A stretch of DNA of 64,000 nt from positions 37,003-101,002 of IMG/VR virus record IMGVR_UViG_3300046012_000505, one strand, 5' to 3'. The translations under genes and the position numbers were made by a program. The notes below the pieces were generated by a model, which made no database searches, was not told where the DNA came from, and saw nothing but the letters and a program-made list of their open reading frames with translations. Positions 30,526 through 37,554 of this stretch are shown here, in pieces (positions within the stretch are counted from its first letter, which is position 1; every line of letters begins with the position of its first letter). The stretch comes from a virus.

Positions 30526-31271
30526 TGCCCTTCCTCCGATGGATCCCTGATCGCGTCCGGGCTCGGCAGGTACAGCCCCCTCGCCTTCCGCCGCGTGCTG
30601 GCGAGCAGGAACGTGTCGACGTTGATGCCGAGCGCCGGGAAGTCCATCGCCACCCGGCGATGCGCCTGGTCGTAGCCGTAGGCGTCGAAGCCGAGCAGCC
30701 GCGTGACCCGCTCCTCGGCGAACCCGATCAGCCAGGTGACGTACCAGGTCGAGATCGCCCAGGTATGCGCGATCCTCATCATCGGCTCGACGAGGCGGTG
30801 CTGCATCACGCTGGCGTCGACCCAGACGCACCCGCTCAGCGCGATCGGGCAGTCCTCGATCTGATGGGCAAGCTCTGCCGTGACGATGCAGCGGCCCTCT
30901 CTGCCGGCGACGTGCGGGTTCGCGTAGAACAGCCGGCGGGTGACGAGATTGTCGTAGAGCGAATTTTCGAGCTCGATGCGCCGGGTCGCGCAGCAGGCGA
31001 CGACCTTGCCGTCCCGCTCGACCATGACGACGACAACCTCATGCGGGCCGCCGACGTTCGGCCAGAAATCGGGATTGAACGGCTGAAAGAGGATTTGCCC
31101 GGTGTCCCGCTTGATCCGCGCGATGGTGTCGAGATCGTGGGCGAGGTAGACGCGCAGCCCGGCGGCGTCCAATGCGTCGGTGATGGCGATGAGGCGCTTG
31201 CCGACCTCGATGCGGACGAGCTGCGGCAGCAGGGGCGCGGCGATGCCTTCGGCGAGCAGGATGCGGGTCAT
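30522..31271 (-). CDS. Putative acyltransferase partner of ACP 2 (249 aa)
   Basis: MTRILLAEGIAAPLLPQLVR... with VVVVMVERDGKVVACCATRRIEL, ALSGCVWVDASVMQHRL, and MRIAHTWAISTWYVTWLIGFAEERV resembles a GNAT-like acyltransferase fold: central strands plus an alpha helix that would bind the acyl donor. No canonical Q/RxxGxG/A motif is evident, so the assignment is weak. Exact translational coupling to an ACP is the main functional clue. Confidence 0.45.
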   Translation of the reverse strand: MTRILLAEGIAAPLLPQLVRIEVGKRLIAITDALDAAGLRVYLAHDLDTIARIKRDTGQILFQPFNPDFWPNVGGPHEVVVVMVERDGKVVACCATRRIELENSLYDNLVTRRLFYANPHVAGREGRCIVTAELAHQIEDCPIALSGCVWVDASVMQHRLVEPMMRIAHTWAISTWYVTWLIGFAEERVTRLLGFDAYGYDQAHRRVAMDFPALGINVDTFLLASTRRKARGLYLPSPDAIRDPSEEGQ

Positions 31272-32350
31272 GCCGCAATCCTCTCGCGCTTCAGCACCTT
31301 CGTCGCCGACACGACGCCGCCGTTCTTTCCGCGCGGCCCGTCCGGCATGGCGAGGCTGAGATAGTCGACCTGATCGTTGCCGATCGGCGCCTGGACGCGG
31401 CGCAGGACCGGGCCGCTCCGGGCGACCTGCATCCAATGGCGCGTCATGTCGGCGAAGCGCAGCGTCGGAATTGCCATGATGTTCTTGCCGGCCCAGTCGT
31501 CGGGGAGGCCGAGCTGTCCCGCGAGGATCGGCAGCGTCACGTCCTCGCCGACGACGTTCAGATAGGACGCGCGCCCCGGCATGTTGCGGAGCGATGCCGC
31601 CCATGCCGAGCCGGGGTCGTCGGTGCTCTCGGCGAGGATCGCGCGGAACTCGGGGACATTATTGGCGACCTCGAGGCCGAGCTGATGCACCACCAGATAG
31701 GGCGTCGGAAGCTTTGCCGAGAGCGCCAGGGCGTTGGCGGCTTCCCCGGGCGAGGCAGGGACCGCCGCGACCCATTCCCCCGCGCAGTCGACGACGCGGC
31801 GCACGGTGCGGAGCGTCTTGCGGCCCTCATCGATGAGGAAGGCGCAGGCGCGCGACACGGCGGCTTGGTTGGCCTGCCCTTCGGTATAGCGCAGCTCGGC
31901 GGTGAAATCGGGGCGCAGGGTGAGAGATACCCAGCCCAGCATGCGATGAGCGAAACGCTCGGTTGCCGTCTCGCCGACGGCGCGGCGGATGAACTCGAGG
32001 CTCCCGTGCGCGGCGTGGTGGAGATTGCCGGCATCGTCGCACCAGAAAATTTGATCGGCGTGCGGGCGAAGCTGGGTGACGTTGGAATTGACGGCCGGCA
32101 GCTGACCGCAGACGCCGGGTGCCTCGACCCCGTAGACCTCGCCGACAAACCCATGATCACCTGACTTGGCAAAGAATGCCGCGAGGTTGAACACCGCCTC
32201 CGCCGTGATCCGCGTCGAGCCGGCGACGTAGCGGTCGAAGGTGTCGATCGAGACGCCGGCCGCGTGCGCCAGGGTCTTTGCCCGGACGCCGGTATTGGGA
32301 TAGGTGCGGCGGCGGAGCGCGGCAGCGAAGCGGGAGGCGAGTACGGTCAT
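31268..32350 (-). CDS. HTH-N-terminal hypothetical regulator (360 aa)
   Basis: N-terminal TGVRAKTLAHAAGVSIDTFDRYVAGSTRITAEAVFNLAAFF is an XRE-like HTH. The remaining 300 residues are not recognised; FADMTRHWMQVARSGPVLRRVQAPIGNDQVDYLSLAMPDGP is notable near the end. It is coupled to the acyltransferase-like gene. Possibly a regulator with a sensory domain. Confidence 0.6.
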   Translation of the reverse strand: MTVLASRFAAALRRRTYPNTGVRAKTLAHAAGVSIDTFDRYVAGSTRITAEAVFNLAAFFAKSGDHGFVGEVYGVEAPGVCGQLPAVNSNVTQLRPHADQIFWCDDAGNLHHAAHGSLEFIRRAVGETATERFAHRMLGWVSLTLRPDFTAELRYTEGQANQAAVSRACAFLIDEGRKTLRTVRRVVDCAGEWVAAVPASPGEAANALALSAKLPTPYLVVHQLGLEVANNVPEFRAILAESTDDPGSAWAASLRNMPGRASYLNVVGEDVTLPILAGQLGLPDDWAGKNIMAIPTLRFADMTRHWMQVARSGPVLRRVQAPIGNDQVDYLSLAMPDGPRGKNGGVVSATKVLKRERIAA

Positions 32351-32739
32351 GCCCGCACCCCACTCGCCTTCGCCGCTTCCTCATGCTGGCACAGGAAGGC
32401 ATCGGCCTCCTGCATCATGGTTAGCGTCGCCCGGTAGCAACTTTCGTCTTTGCATGGCGAGAAACCGATGCGGCGATAACGGTCGAGCAGCGCAAAGGCT
32501 TCGTTTCGCTGCTCCTCCGCGTCTTGCAATTGAGCAGTCCGAACGGCGACCGTTGCTTCCGCGCCACGAAGGCCGTCGTCGGTCTCTTGCACCAGCTGAC
32601 AGAAATCCGCGACCGTTTCGTTCAGCTCGTCATTGAGAGCAAGCGCCTTTCGCAGCACGTAGCTTTGAGCACCGGCAAGGGCACAGATCAGGATCACGGC
32701 CAACCAGCCGCCGATGGCCATCAACTCCGCGGCGCTCAC
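32347..32739 (-). CDS. Membrane-anchored coiled-coil protein (130 aa)
   Basis: GGWLAVILICALAGAQSYVL (10-29) is an N-terminal transmembrane helix, followed by a coiled coil (LNDELNETVADFCQLV, AVRTAQLQDAEEQRNEAFALLDRY) and two cysteines. First gene of the 10-kb leftward operon; its promoter should lie between 32740 and 32807, but no clear elements are seen. Confidence 0.6.
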   Translation of the reverse strand: MSAAELMAIGGWLAVILICALAGAQSYVLRKALALNDELNETVADFCQLVQETDDGLRGAEATVAVRTAQLQDAEEQRNEAFALLDRYRRIGFSPCKDESCYRATLTMMQEADAFLCQHEEAAKASGVRA

Positions 32740-32807
32740 CCGGCCCTCCGCAATTCTGCCCTACCGGCGCCGCAGCAATGCCCCGCGCGCCCTGCGATGG
32801 TCGCGGC

Positions 32808-33293
32808 ATGGAAACGCTGACCAGCCGAGAACTCGACGTGCTGCGATTGCTCGCCAAACACGGCGGAGGCAACAAGACGATCGCCCGCGAGCTCGGCATC
32901 GAACCCGCCACCGTGAAGGCCCGGCTGCGCGAGGCGCTGCGCAAGATCGGGCTGCGCACCAGGACGCAGGCCGCGCTGTGGTATCGAGATCATGGACCCG
33001 GCTGGCAGCGCATAGGCGACATCGCCGGCGAGATCGTGCGAGAGCTTGGCCGCCCCGCTATGACGAGCGACGACCGCGCGCTCTACCGAGACGCCGACGG
33101 GGCGGCCGCTTTTCATGATCGCGGCCACCTACCGAGCCACCAGCGCGACGAAGGCGCCGAACGCAAAGGTGACGAACGCGGCGAGGATGGCGACGCCGAA
33201 CGGTGTGAGATCGCGGCGGCGATGATGCGAACGGAGTATCCCCCTATCCCGTTTGCACACCTCCGGATTGACCGGGCGCGTGATAGGGCTTGA
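32808..33293 (+). CDS. LuxR/GerE-type HTH protein (161 aa)
   Basis: METLTSRELDVLRLLAKHGG...NKTIARELGIEPATVKARLREALRKIGLRTRTQAALWY is a LuxR C-terminal HTH at the very N-terminus, with no upstream sensor domain. The C-terminal half after ~residue 100 is low-complexity and charged, and overlaps a leftward small gene (33129-33308), so the true end may be shorter. Divergent from the leftward operon, which it may regulate. Confidence 0.65.
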   Translation: METLTSRELDVLRLLAKHGGGNKTIARELGIEPATVKARLREALRKIGLRTRTQAALWYRDHGPGWQRIGDIAGEIVRELGRPAMTSDDRALYRDADGAAAFHDRGHLPSHQRDEGAERKGDERGEDGDAERCEIAAAMMRTEYPPIPFAHLRIDRARDRA

Positions 33294-33308
33294 CGATGGG
33301 GAATTCAC
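33129..33308 (-). CDS. Possible small membrane protein (59 aa)
   Basis: The GTG at 33308 overlaps the Cro-like stop (GTGA). A C-terminal hydrophobic helix (FGVAILAAFVTFAFGAFVALVAR) follows a basic stretch. It is antisense to the 3' end of the LuxR-like gene. Both could be real; coupling supports this one. Confidence 0.4.
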   Translation of the reverse strand: MNSPSSSPITRPVNPEVCKRDRGILRSHHRRRDLTPFGVAILAAFVTFAFGAFVALVAR

Positions 33309-33502
33309 GCAGCCGCCTCTTGACCGAGAAAGCCGTCCGGCAGGGTGACGCGCTTTTTCTTGGCGAGGGCGGCCACGGCACGGCGGTAGGGCCACGAGAC
33401 CCCGCGAACGCGCCAGTTGCCCACCGTGCTGAGGTTTCGGACGCCGCAATGCTCAGCGACGATTGCGATGCCACCGAGGGCGTCTATGAGTTCCGCGTGC
33501 AT
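33305..33502 (-). CDS. Cro-like HTH protein (65 aa)
   Basis: MHAELIDALGGIAIVAEHCGVRNLSTVGNWRVRGVSWPYRRAVAALAKKKRV resembles short phage Cro/YdaS-like regulators (HTH with a Trp-Arg in the recognition helix). It is divergent from the CI-like gene across 84 bp holding operator O6, which is the classic switch arrangement. Confidence 0.75.
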   Translation of the reverse strand: MHAELIDALGGIAIVAEHCGVRNLSTVGNWRVRGVSWPYRRAVAALAKKKRVTLPDGFLGQEAAA

Positions 33503-33513
33503 CGCGCAGCATA

Positions 33514-33528
33514 TTCACATTCCGTGGA
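33514..33528. promoter_or_regulatory. Operator palindrome O6 in the Cro/CI switch
   Basis: TTCAC-ATTCC-GTGGA lies between the divergent Cro-like and CI-like genes, 11 bp upstream of the Cro start. A related half-site TCCACATTCTGACAA (33573-33587) overlaps the CI-like start codon. This places the operator family under switch control. Confidence 0.7.
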
Positions 33529-33586
33529 TGCTGTCCAGCGCGAAACGTTGATTTTGTTTTAGGCGAAATTAATCCACATTCTGACA

Positions 33587-33868
33587 ATGAGAAACGGTAG
33601 CACGGCCAAGCAATTGAAGGACACCGGCGACCGGCTCGCCCGGGCGCGCGAAGCGCTCGAACTCAGCCAGGTCGAGATATGCCGCAACATCGGCATAGGC
33701 GAAACGACGTGGAATAATTGGGAAAAGGCGAAGCGACGCCCCGACCCGTTGGCGCTGGTGCGATTCGCCAACGCCTACGGCATTTCCCTCGACTACATCT
33801 ACCGCGGCGACACCCAAGCCCTGAGCAGCCGCATCCTCTCTAAGATACTAGGCCGCAGAGCAGGGTAG
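33587..33868 (+). CDS. CI-like XRE repressor candidate (93 aa)
   Basis: GDRLARAREALELSQVEICRNIGIGETTWNNWEKAKRRPDPLALVRFANAYGISLDYIYRG is a complete XRE HTH domain. At 93 aa there is no LexA-like cleavage domain, so induction would need an antirepressor or another signal. It is the likely binder of the O1-O8 palindromes, but this is inferred from position only. The start codon overlaps an operator half-site, suggesting autoregulation. Confidence 0.75.
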   Translation: MRNGSTAKQLKDTGDRLARAREALELSQVEICRNIGIGETTWNNWEKAKRRPDPLALVRFANAYGISLDYIYRGDTQALSSRILSKILGRRAG

Positions 33869-34106
33869 GTTTACCGACATCCCATACCCGCTCGTCGGCG
33901 AGTCGCATCATGATGCAGGCCGCCACGTAGAGATCGTGTGCCGCATCGGCGGAAAACCCCATCTTTGCCGCTGTCCAGGCCGTCATCGCGACCGCCTCTA
34001 AGCGCGGCACCGGGATGCCGTTCACATATTCCCGGATGAACTCCAGGTCGACAGTCGGAAGAAATTGCGTGTCGTCGGCCACCTCAAGGTTCACAAGCTC
34101 TGCCAT
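33840..34106 (-). CDS. Hypothetical protein (88 aa)
   Basis: MAELVNLEVADDTQFLPTVDL..., a small acidic protein with a helical central segment (AVAMTAWTAAKMGFSADAAHDLYVAACIMMRLA). It overlaps the CI-like gene's end by 29 nt convergently. A GGGGGAA ribosome-binding site precedes the ATG at 34106. Unknown role. Confidence 0.55.
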   Translation of the reverse strand: MAELVNLEVADDTQFLPTVDLEFIREYVNGIPVPRLEAVAMTAWTAAKMGFSADAAHDLYVAACIMMRLADERVWDVGKPTLLCGLVS

Positions 34107-34133
34107 TTCCCCCGCTCCATAAGGAACGTCTAT

Positions 34134-34168
34134 TTACCCATAAGTGGCATTGTTGTGACAATGGGTAA
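34134..34168. promoter_or_regulatory. Nested inverted repeats upstream of the leftward gene
   Basis: TTACCCAT (34134-34141) and ATGGGTAA (34161-34168) form an outer inverted repeat, and CATTGT-TGTG-ACAATG overlaps it as an inner one. The pattern differs from the T(T/C)CAC operators, so another regulator is likely. It lies 28 bp upstream of the leftward 88-aa gene. Confidence 0.5.
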
Positions 34169-34237
34169 CGTGGGGTGCATACATCGCAATAAAATGACGC
34201 GCCGTGCATGCTCGGTGATGATTGCTTAATTGCTAAC

Positions 34238-34252
34238 TCCACGATTTGTGAA
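34238..34252. promoter_or_regulatory. Operator palindrome O7
   Basis: TCCAC-GATTT-GTGAA lies upstream of the -35 of the rightward promoter, ending 9 bp before TTGACA, exactly as O5 does at 14363. Together with O8 it brackets the -35 element. Confidence 0.65.
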
Positions 34253-34261
34253 TTTCAACCA

Positions 34262-34289
34262 TTGACATGCTTCACGCAATGTGAAGAAT
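34262..34289 (+). promoter_or_regulatory. Rightward early promoter with operator O8 in its spacer
   Basis: TTGACA (34262-34267), then AAGAAT (34284-34289) as a poor -10 after 16 bp. Operator O8, TTCAC-GCAAT-GTGAA (34271-34285), sits in the spacer and overlaps the -10, so a bound repressor would directly block RNA polymerase. Drives the operon starting at 34316. Confidence 0.6.
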
Positions 34290-34315
34290 GACGGTTCCAC
34301 TCGTTGGAGCCGAAC

Positions 34316-34510
34316 ATGCCGAAGCCCCCAACGCCCGAACCTCTCGCCACGCTCAAGACCACTTACAATTGGCTGCGTAAGCCGCTGCGGGTCGACCCGG
34401 CGCAGAACATCGCCGTATTCAACCTGAAGGGACACCGCAGTCTGACTGCGAGGCTGCGGAACCTGATCGCGGAGATGCAGGCCAGCGGTGGAAACGGCGC
34501 ACAGCCATGA
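34316..34510 (+). CDS. Small hypothetical protein (64 aa)
   Basis: ATG at 34316, first gene behind operators O7/O8. MPKPPTPEPLATLKTTYNWLRKPLRVDPAQNIAVFNLKGHRSLTARLRNL is basic with no recognised family. Coupled by ATGA to the next gene. Confidence 0.6.
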   Translation: MPKPPTPEPLATLKTTYNWLRKPLRVDPAQNIAVFNLKGHRSLTARLRNLIAEMQASGGNGAQP

Positions 34511-34824
34511 CCGCCATCCCGCTCACCATCCCGCGCGCCACCGACTCGCGCAGCAGCGCCGTCACCGGCTCGACGATGACGAGAGCCGAACTCGAGCGCT
34601 TTCACGACGGACCTATTCCGGCCCGCGCGGGTCGCACGATCGATCGCCAGCGGGCCAGCGCGGAAATCCGCTTCCTCGCGCGCCAGGTCGAGTTCCACCG
34701 ACTCGCCGCGCTGGAATGGGATGCGCGCGGTGACGTCGCCAGCGCGCAGCGGAACCGGAAAGACGCGGCGTTGTTCGAGAAACAGCGCGGCGAGTGGGTC
34801 GCGTATCTGGCGAGGTTGGGATGA
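34507..34824 (+). CDS. Hypothetical protein (105 aa)
   Basis: MTAIPLTIPRATDSRSSAVTGSTMTR...; the C-terminal half is one long charged helix (RQRASAEIRFLARQVEFHRLAALEWDARGDVASAQRNRKDAALFEKQRGEW). Possible oligomerisation helix. Coupled on both sides. Function unknown. Confidence 0.55.
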   Translation: MTAIPLTIPRATDSRSSAVTGSTMTRAELERFHDGPIPARAGRTIDRQRASAEIRFLARQVEFHRLAALEWDARGDVASAQRNRKDAALFEKQRGEWVAYLARLG

Positions 34825-35138
34825 GTGCGCCTCAGACATTGGCGGACATGGAAGCGGCCGGGCGGCGCGCGGGACATATCAAGGCTGCGCTCGCGGAATT
34901 GACGGACGCCGAGAACCGCCTTGCTCTTCTGCACCAGCAACGTAAAGCGCTCGGCTGGAAAGACGGTCAATGCTGGCGCCCTCGACTCACATTGCGCGAG
35001 CAACGCGATCAATATCGAGACCCGCCGCGGATCGACATCGAGGTCGAGATCCCCTTCGGCGTCGTCCAGCAGCAACTCGTGTACGCCGTCGAGCGCGCAC
35101 GCCGGAAAGTCATTCAGCTCGGCGGGTCGCTGCCATGA
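34821..35138 (+). CDS. Hypothetical protein (105 aa)
   Basis: ATG at 34821 overlapping the previous stop (ATGA). N-terminal helix (ADMEAAGRRAGHIKAALAELTDAENRLALLHQQRKAL) and C-terminal strands (IDIEVEIPFGVVQQQLVYAVERARRKVIQL). No family recognised. Confidence 0.55.
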   Translation: MSAPQTLADMEAAGRRAGHIKAALAELTDAENRLALLHQQRKALGWKDGQCWRPRLTLREQRDQYRDPPRIDIEVEIPFGVVQQQLVYAVERARRKVIQLGGSLP

Positions 35139-35341
35139 CCCGCCGCGACATTCCAGACCCGTGCACCGCCGAAGCCCGCGAGCAGGACTGCACCTGCACG
35201 ATGGAGTCCGTGAACTCGGCCAGCATCGACCCGCCCGAGCCAGTCACCGACCCGTTCTGCCCGCTGCACGGCTACCGCGATGCCGACCGCGAGCGCGACG
35301 CTCAACGCGACGACCCCGATGATCGCCCTTGGGAGGATTAA
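35135..35341 (+). CDS. Small Cys-rich acidic protein (68 aa)
   Basis: MTRRDIPDPCTAEAREQDCTCTMES and later CPLHGYRDADRERDAQRDDPDD contain a CxxxxxxxxCxC...CxxH pattern that might bind a metal. Acidic C-terminus. Coupled upstream by ATGA. Unknown function. Confidence 0.5.
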   Translation: MTRRDIPDPCTAEAREQDCTCTMESVNSASIDPPEPVTDPFCPLHGYRDADRERDAQRDDPDDRPWED

Positions 35342-35344
35342 GCC

Positions 35345-35461
35345 ATGAAGACCTTCACATCCTGGCTCGGCCGTCTGTTCAGCCGCCCGCAGCCGACGAC
35401 GTTCCAGCGCTGCCTCGCTGTGCACATGCACTTCGCTAAAAACCCCGGCGCGCTCCGGTGA
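35345..35461 (+). CDS. Mini-gene (38 aa)
   Basis: MKTFTSWLGRLFSRPQPTTF... starts 3 nt after the previous stop and ends overlapping the next GTG (GTGA). Amphipathic and basic. Only context supports it. Confidence 0.4.
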   Translation: MKTFTSWLGRLFSRPQPTTFQRCLAVHMHFAKNPGALR

Positions 35462-35532
35462 TCGTCCAATGGCGGATCGTCCGTCCGGCGCTCCTTGCGC
35501 TGCTCGCCGCGATCGCCGCCGGCATCGTGTAA
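35458..35532 (+). CDS. Tiny membrane peptide (24 aa)
   Basis: VIVQWRIVRPALLALLAAIA plus AGIV: one hydrophobic helix. GTG start coupled to the previous stop. Part of a recurrent class of mini membrane proteins in this genome. Confidence 0.4.
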   Translation: MIVQWRIVRPALLALLAAIAAGIV

Positions 35533-35563
35533 CGCACACCGCCCCGTCCAATTAGGAACTCCC

Positions 35564-37030
35564 ATGCGCATCGTCCAACTCACCGCCGAGAATTTCAAAC
35601 GTCTCCGCGTCGTCAGCATCACGCCGGACGGCAACCTCGTCCAGATCACCGGCCGCAATGGTCAAGGCAAGAGCAGCGTCCTGGATTCGATCTGGGCCGC
35701 ACTCGGCGGCAAGGACGCCATCCAGAGCGTGCCGATCCGCAAGGGCGCCGAGACTGCCGCCATCACGCTCGACCTCGGCGACATCAAGGTGACGCGCAAA
35801 TTCACCGCCGCCGGCGGCACCACGCTGACCGTCGAGAACGCCGACGGCGCGCGCTACCCGTCGCCTCAGAAGATGCTCGACGGGCTGATCGGCGCGATCG
35901 CCTTCGACCCGCTCGAGTTCTCGCGCATGCAGCCGGCGCAGCAGTTCGCGCAGCTGCGGTCCCTGGTGAAACTCGACGTCGACATCGACGACCTGGACGC
36001 CAAGAACGCGACCGACTTCGCCAAACGCACGGAGATCAACCGGGAGAGCAAGCGCCTCCGCGCCGTGCTGGCCGGCATGCCCGCCGTGCCAGACGATTTG
36101 CCCCCCGATCCGATCGACACTGCGGCGCTGGTCGACGAGATCGCCAGGGCCGGCGAGCATAACGCCGACATCGAACGGCGCCGCGGCAACCGGAAGACCG
36201 CCGCCGACTCGGTCGAGCGCCTGACCGCCGAAATCAAGGAGATCAACGACAGCCTGCCCGGCAAGCTCGCCGCCAGCGAACGCCGCTATGCGGCCATCGT
36301 CGCCGATCTGCAGGCCCAGATCGAGGCGCTGCAGGCCCGCATCGTCAAGGTCAACGCCGACGCCGACGAGGAGCGGACCACCTTCAGCGACGAGGCCGCC
36401 AACGAGACTCGCGAGCGGGCCGAGCAGTTGACCGCCCTGCAGGCGAAGATCGACGCCGCCCAACCCCTTCCCGACCCGATCGACGCCGCCGAGGTCCGCG
36501 CCAGGTTGACCGCCGCCACGGCGACCAACGAGCAGATCGCCCAGCGCACCGCCCGTGCCAAGGCGGAAGCCGACGCCGTAGCCAGCGAGGCGGCCGCCGA
36601 CACGCTCACCCAGGCGATGGCCGACCGCGGCGCTACCAAGGCCAAAGCCATCGCGGCCGCCGCCATGCCCGTCCCCGATCTCGGCTTCGGCGACGGCATC
36701 GTGACGCTCAGCGACCTGCCGTTCGATCAAGCGAGCTCCGCCGAGCAGCTGCGCGTCTCCTGCGCGATCGCCATGGCGATGAACCCGAAACTCCGCGTGC
36801 TGCGGATCAAGGACGGTTCGCTGCTCGACGAGGACGGACTCGCGCTGCTGGCGACGATGGCCGACGAGCACGACACGCAGATATGGATCGAGAGGGTGGC
36901 AAGCGGCGACAAGGTCGGGATCGTGCTCGAGGACGGGCATATCCAGGGTGTCGAGCAACCGCCAGAGCCAGAGCCGGTTGCCGAACTGCACGACCTGTCC
37001 ATCGGCGTGCCAGCCGGACAACTCATCTAG
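35564..37030 (+). CDS. RecF/SMC-like P-loop ATPase with coiled coil (488 aa)
   Basis: MRIVQLTAENFKRLRVVSIT is the typical first strand of AAA/SMC-type proteins, followed by Walker A GRNGQGKSS (30-38). Two long coiled coils flank the centre (ADSVERLTAEIKEINDSL, YAAIVADLQAQIEALQARIVKVNADADEE). The C-terminal half has the signature-like DLPFDQASSAEQLRVSCAIAMAMNPKLRVLRIKDGSLLDEDGLALLATMADEHDTQIWIE with Walker B/D-loop features. Phage version of RecF/SbcC-like proteins that act in recombination with the nuclease encoded just downstream. Confidence 0.85.
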   Translation: MRIVQLTAENFKRLRVVSITPDGNLVQITGRNGQGKSSVLDSIWAALGGKDAIQSVPIRKGAETAAITLDLGDIKVTRKFTAAGGTTLTVENADGARYPSPQKMLDGLIGAIAFDPLEFSRMQPAQQFAQLRSLVKLDVDIDDLDAKNATDFAKRTEINRESKRLRAVLAGMPAVPDDLPPDPIDTAALVDEIARAGEHNADIERRRGNRKTAADSVERLTAEIKEINDSLPGKLAASERRYAAIVADLQAQIEALQARIVKVNADADEERTTFSDEAANETRERAEQLTALQAKIDAAQPLPDPIDAAEVRARLTAATATNEQIAQRTARAKAEADAVASEAAADTLTQAMADRGATKAKAIAAAAMPVPDLGFGDGIVTLSDLPFDQASSAEQLRVSCAIAMAMNPKLRVLRIKDGSLLDEDGLALLATMADEHDTQIWIERVASGDKVGIVLEDGHIQGVEQPPEPEPVAELHDLSIGVPAGQLI

Positions 37031-37032
37031 CC

Positions 37033-37539
37033 ATGCGCGTCCGGTTCTCAGCCGACGATGCCGGCCGCGCCTACGACGAATGGGGCGCGAACTGCGGCCC
37101 AGGCGCGCTCGCCGGGGTCATGGGGATGACGCTGGCTGAAGTGCGGCCGCACATGGGTGATTTCGAGCGGAAGCGCTACACGAACCCGACGCTGATGTTC
37201 GACTGTCTCGCCAGGGCGGGCGCGCGCTGGACTTTTGAGAAAGGGTCCCGTGACTGGCCGCGCTACGGCTTGGCGCGCATCCAATGGGAAGGGCCGTGGA
37301 CGAAGCCCGGCGTTCCTCCGCGCGTTGCCTACCGGCACACGCACTGGGTCGGATCATGCGTCCGCTCGGCAGCGAATATCGGAATTTTCGACATCAACTG
37401 CATGGAAAGCGGCGGCTGGGTTTCTCTCAGTGACTGGGAAACCTTGGTCGTGCCGTGGCTCCTCAAAGAGACCGAGCCGAAGGCGGACGGCCGCTGGCAC
37501 ATCACGCACGCTATCGAAGTCACTCAGCCGCCAATTTAA
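37033..37539 (+). CDS. Papain-like/C39-like cysteine-protease-fold protein (168 aa)
   Basis: EWGANCGPGALAGVMGMTLAEVR followed by HTHWVGS...IGIFDINCM is a Cys-His-Asp/Asn order like C39-like/BtrH folds. It is highly conserved around WPRYGLARIQWEGPWTKPG. It lacks an obvious secretion signal, so it would act inside the cell. A hydrolase role is inferred. Confidence 0.55.
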   Translation: MRVRFSADDAGRAYDEWGANCGPGALAGVMGMTLAEVRPHMGDFERKRYTNPTLMFDCLARAGARWTFEKGSRDWPRYGLARIQWEGPWTKPGVPPRVAYRHTHWVGSCVRSAANIGIFDINCMESGGWVSLSDWETLVVPWLLKETEPKADGRWHITHAIEVTQPPI

Positions 37540-37554
37540 CCCGAGGGAGACCCC

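Noticed and set aside
35552-37021. 489-aa leftward open frame opposite the RecF-like gene
   Set aside because: Glycine/arginine/valine-rich antisense frame; the plus-strand gene has a Walker A and coiled coils.
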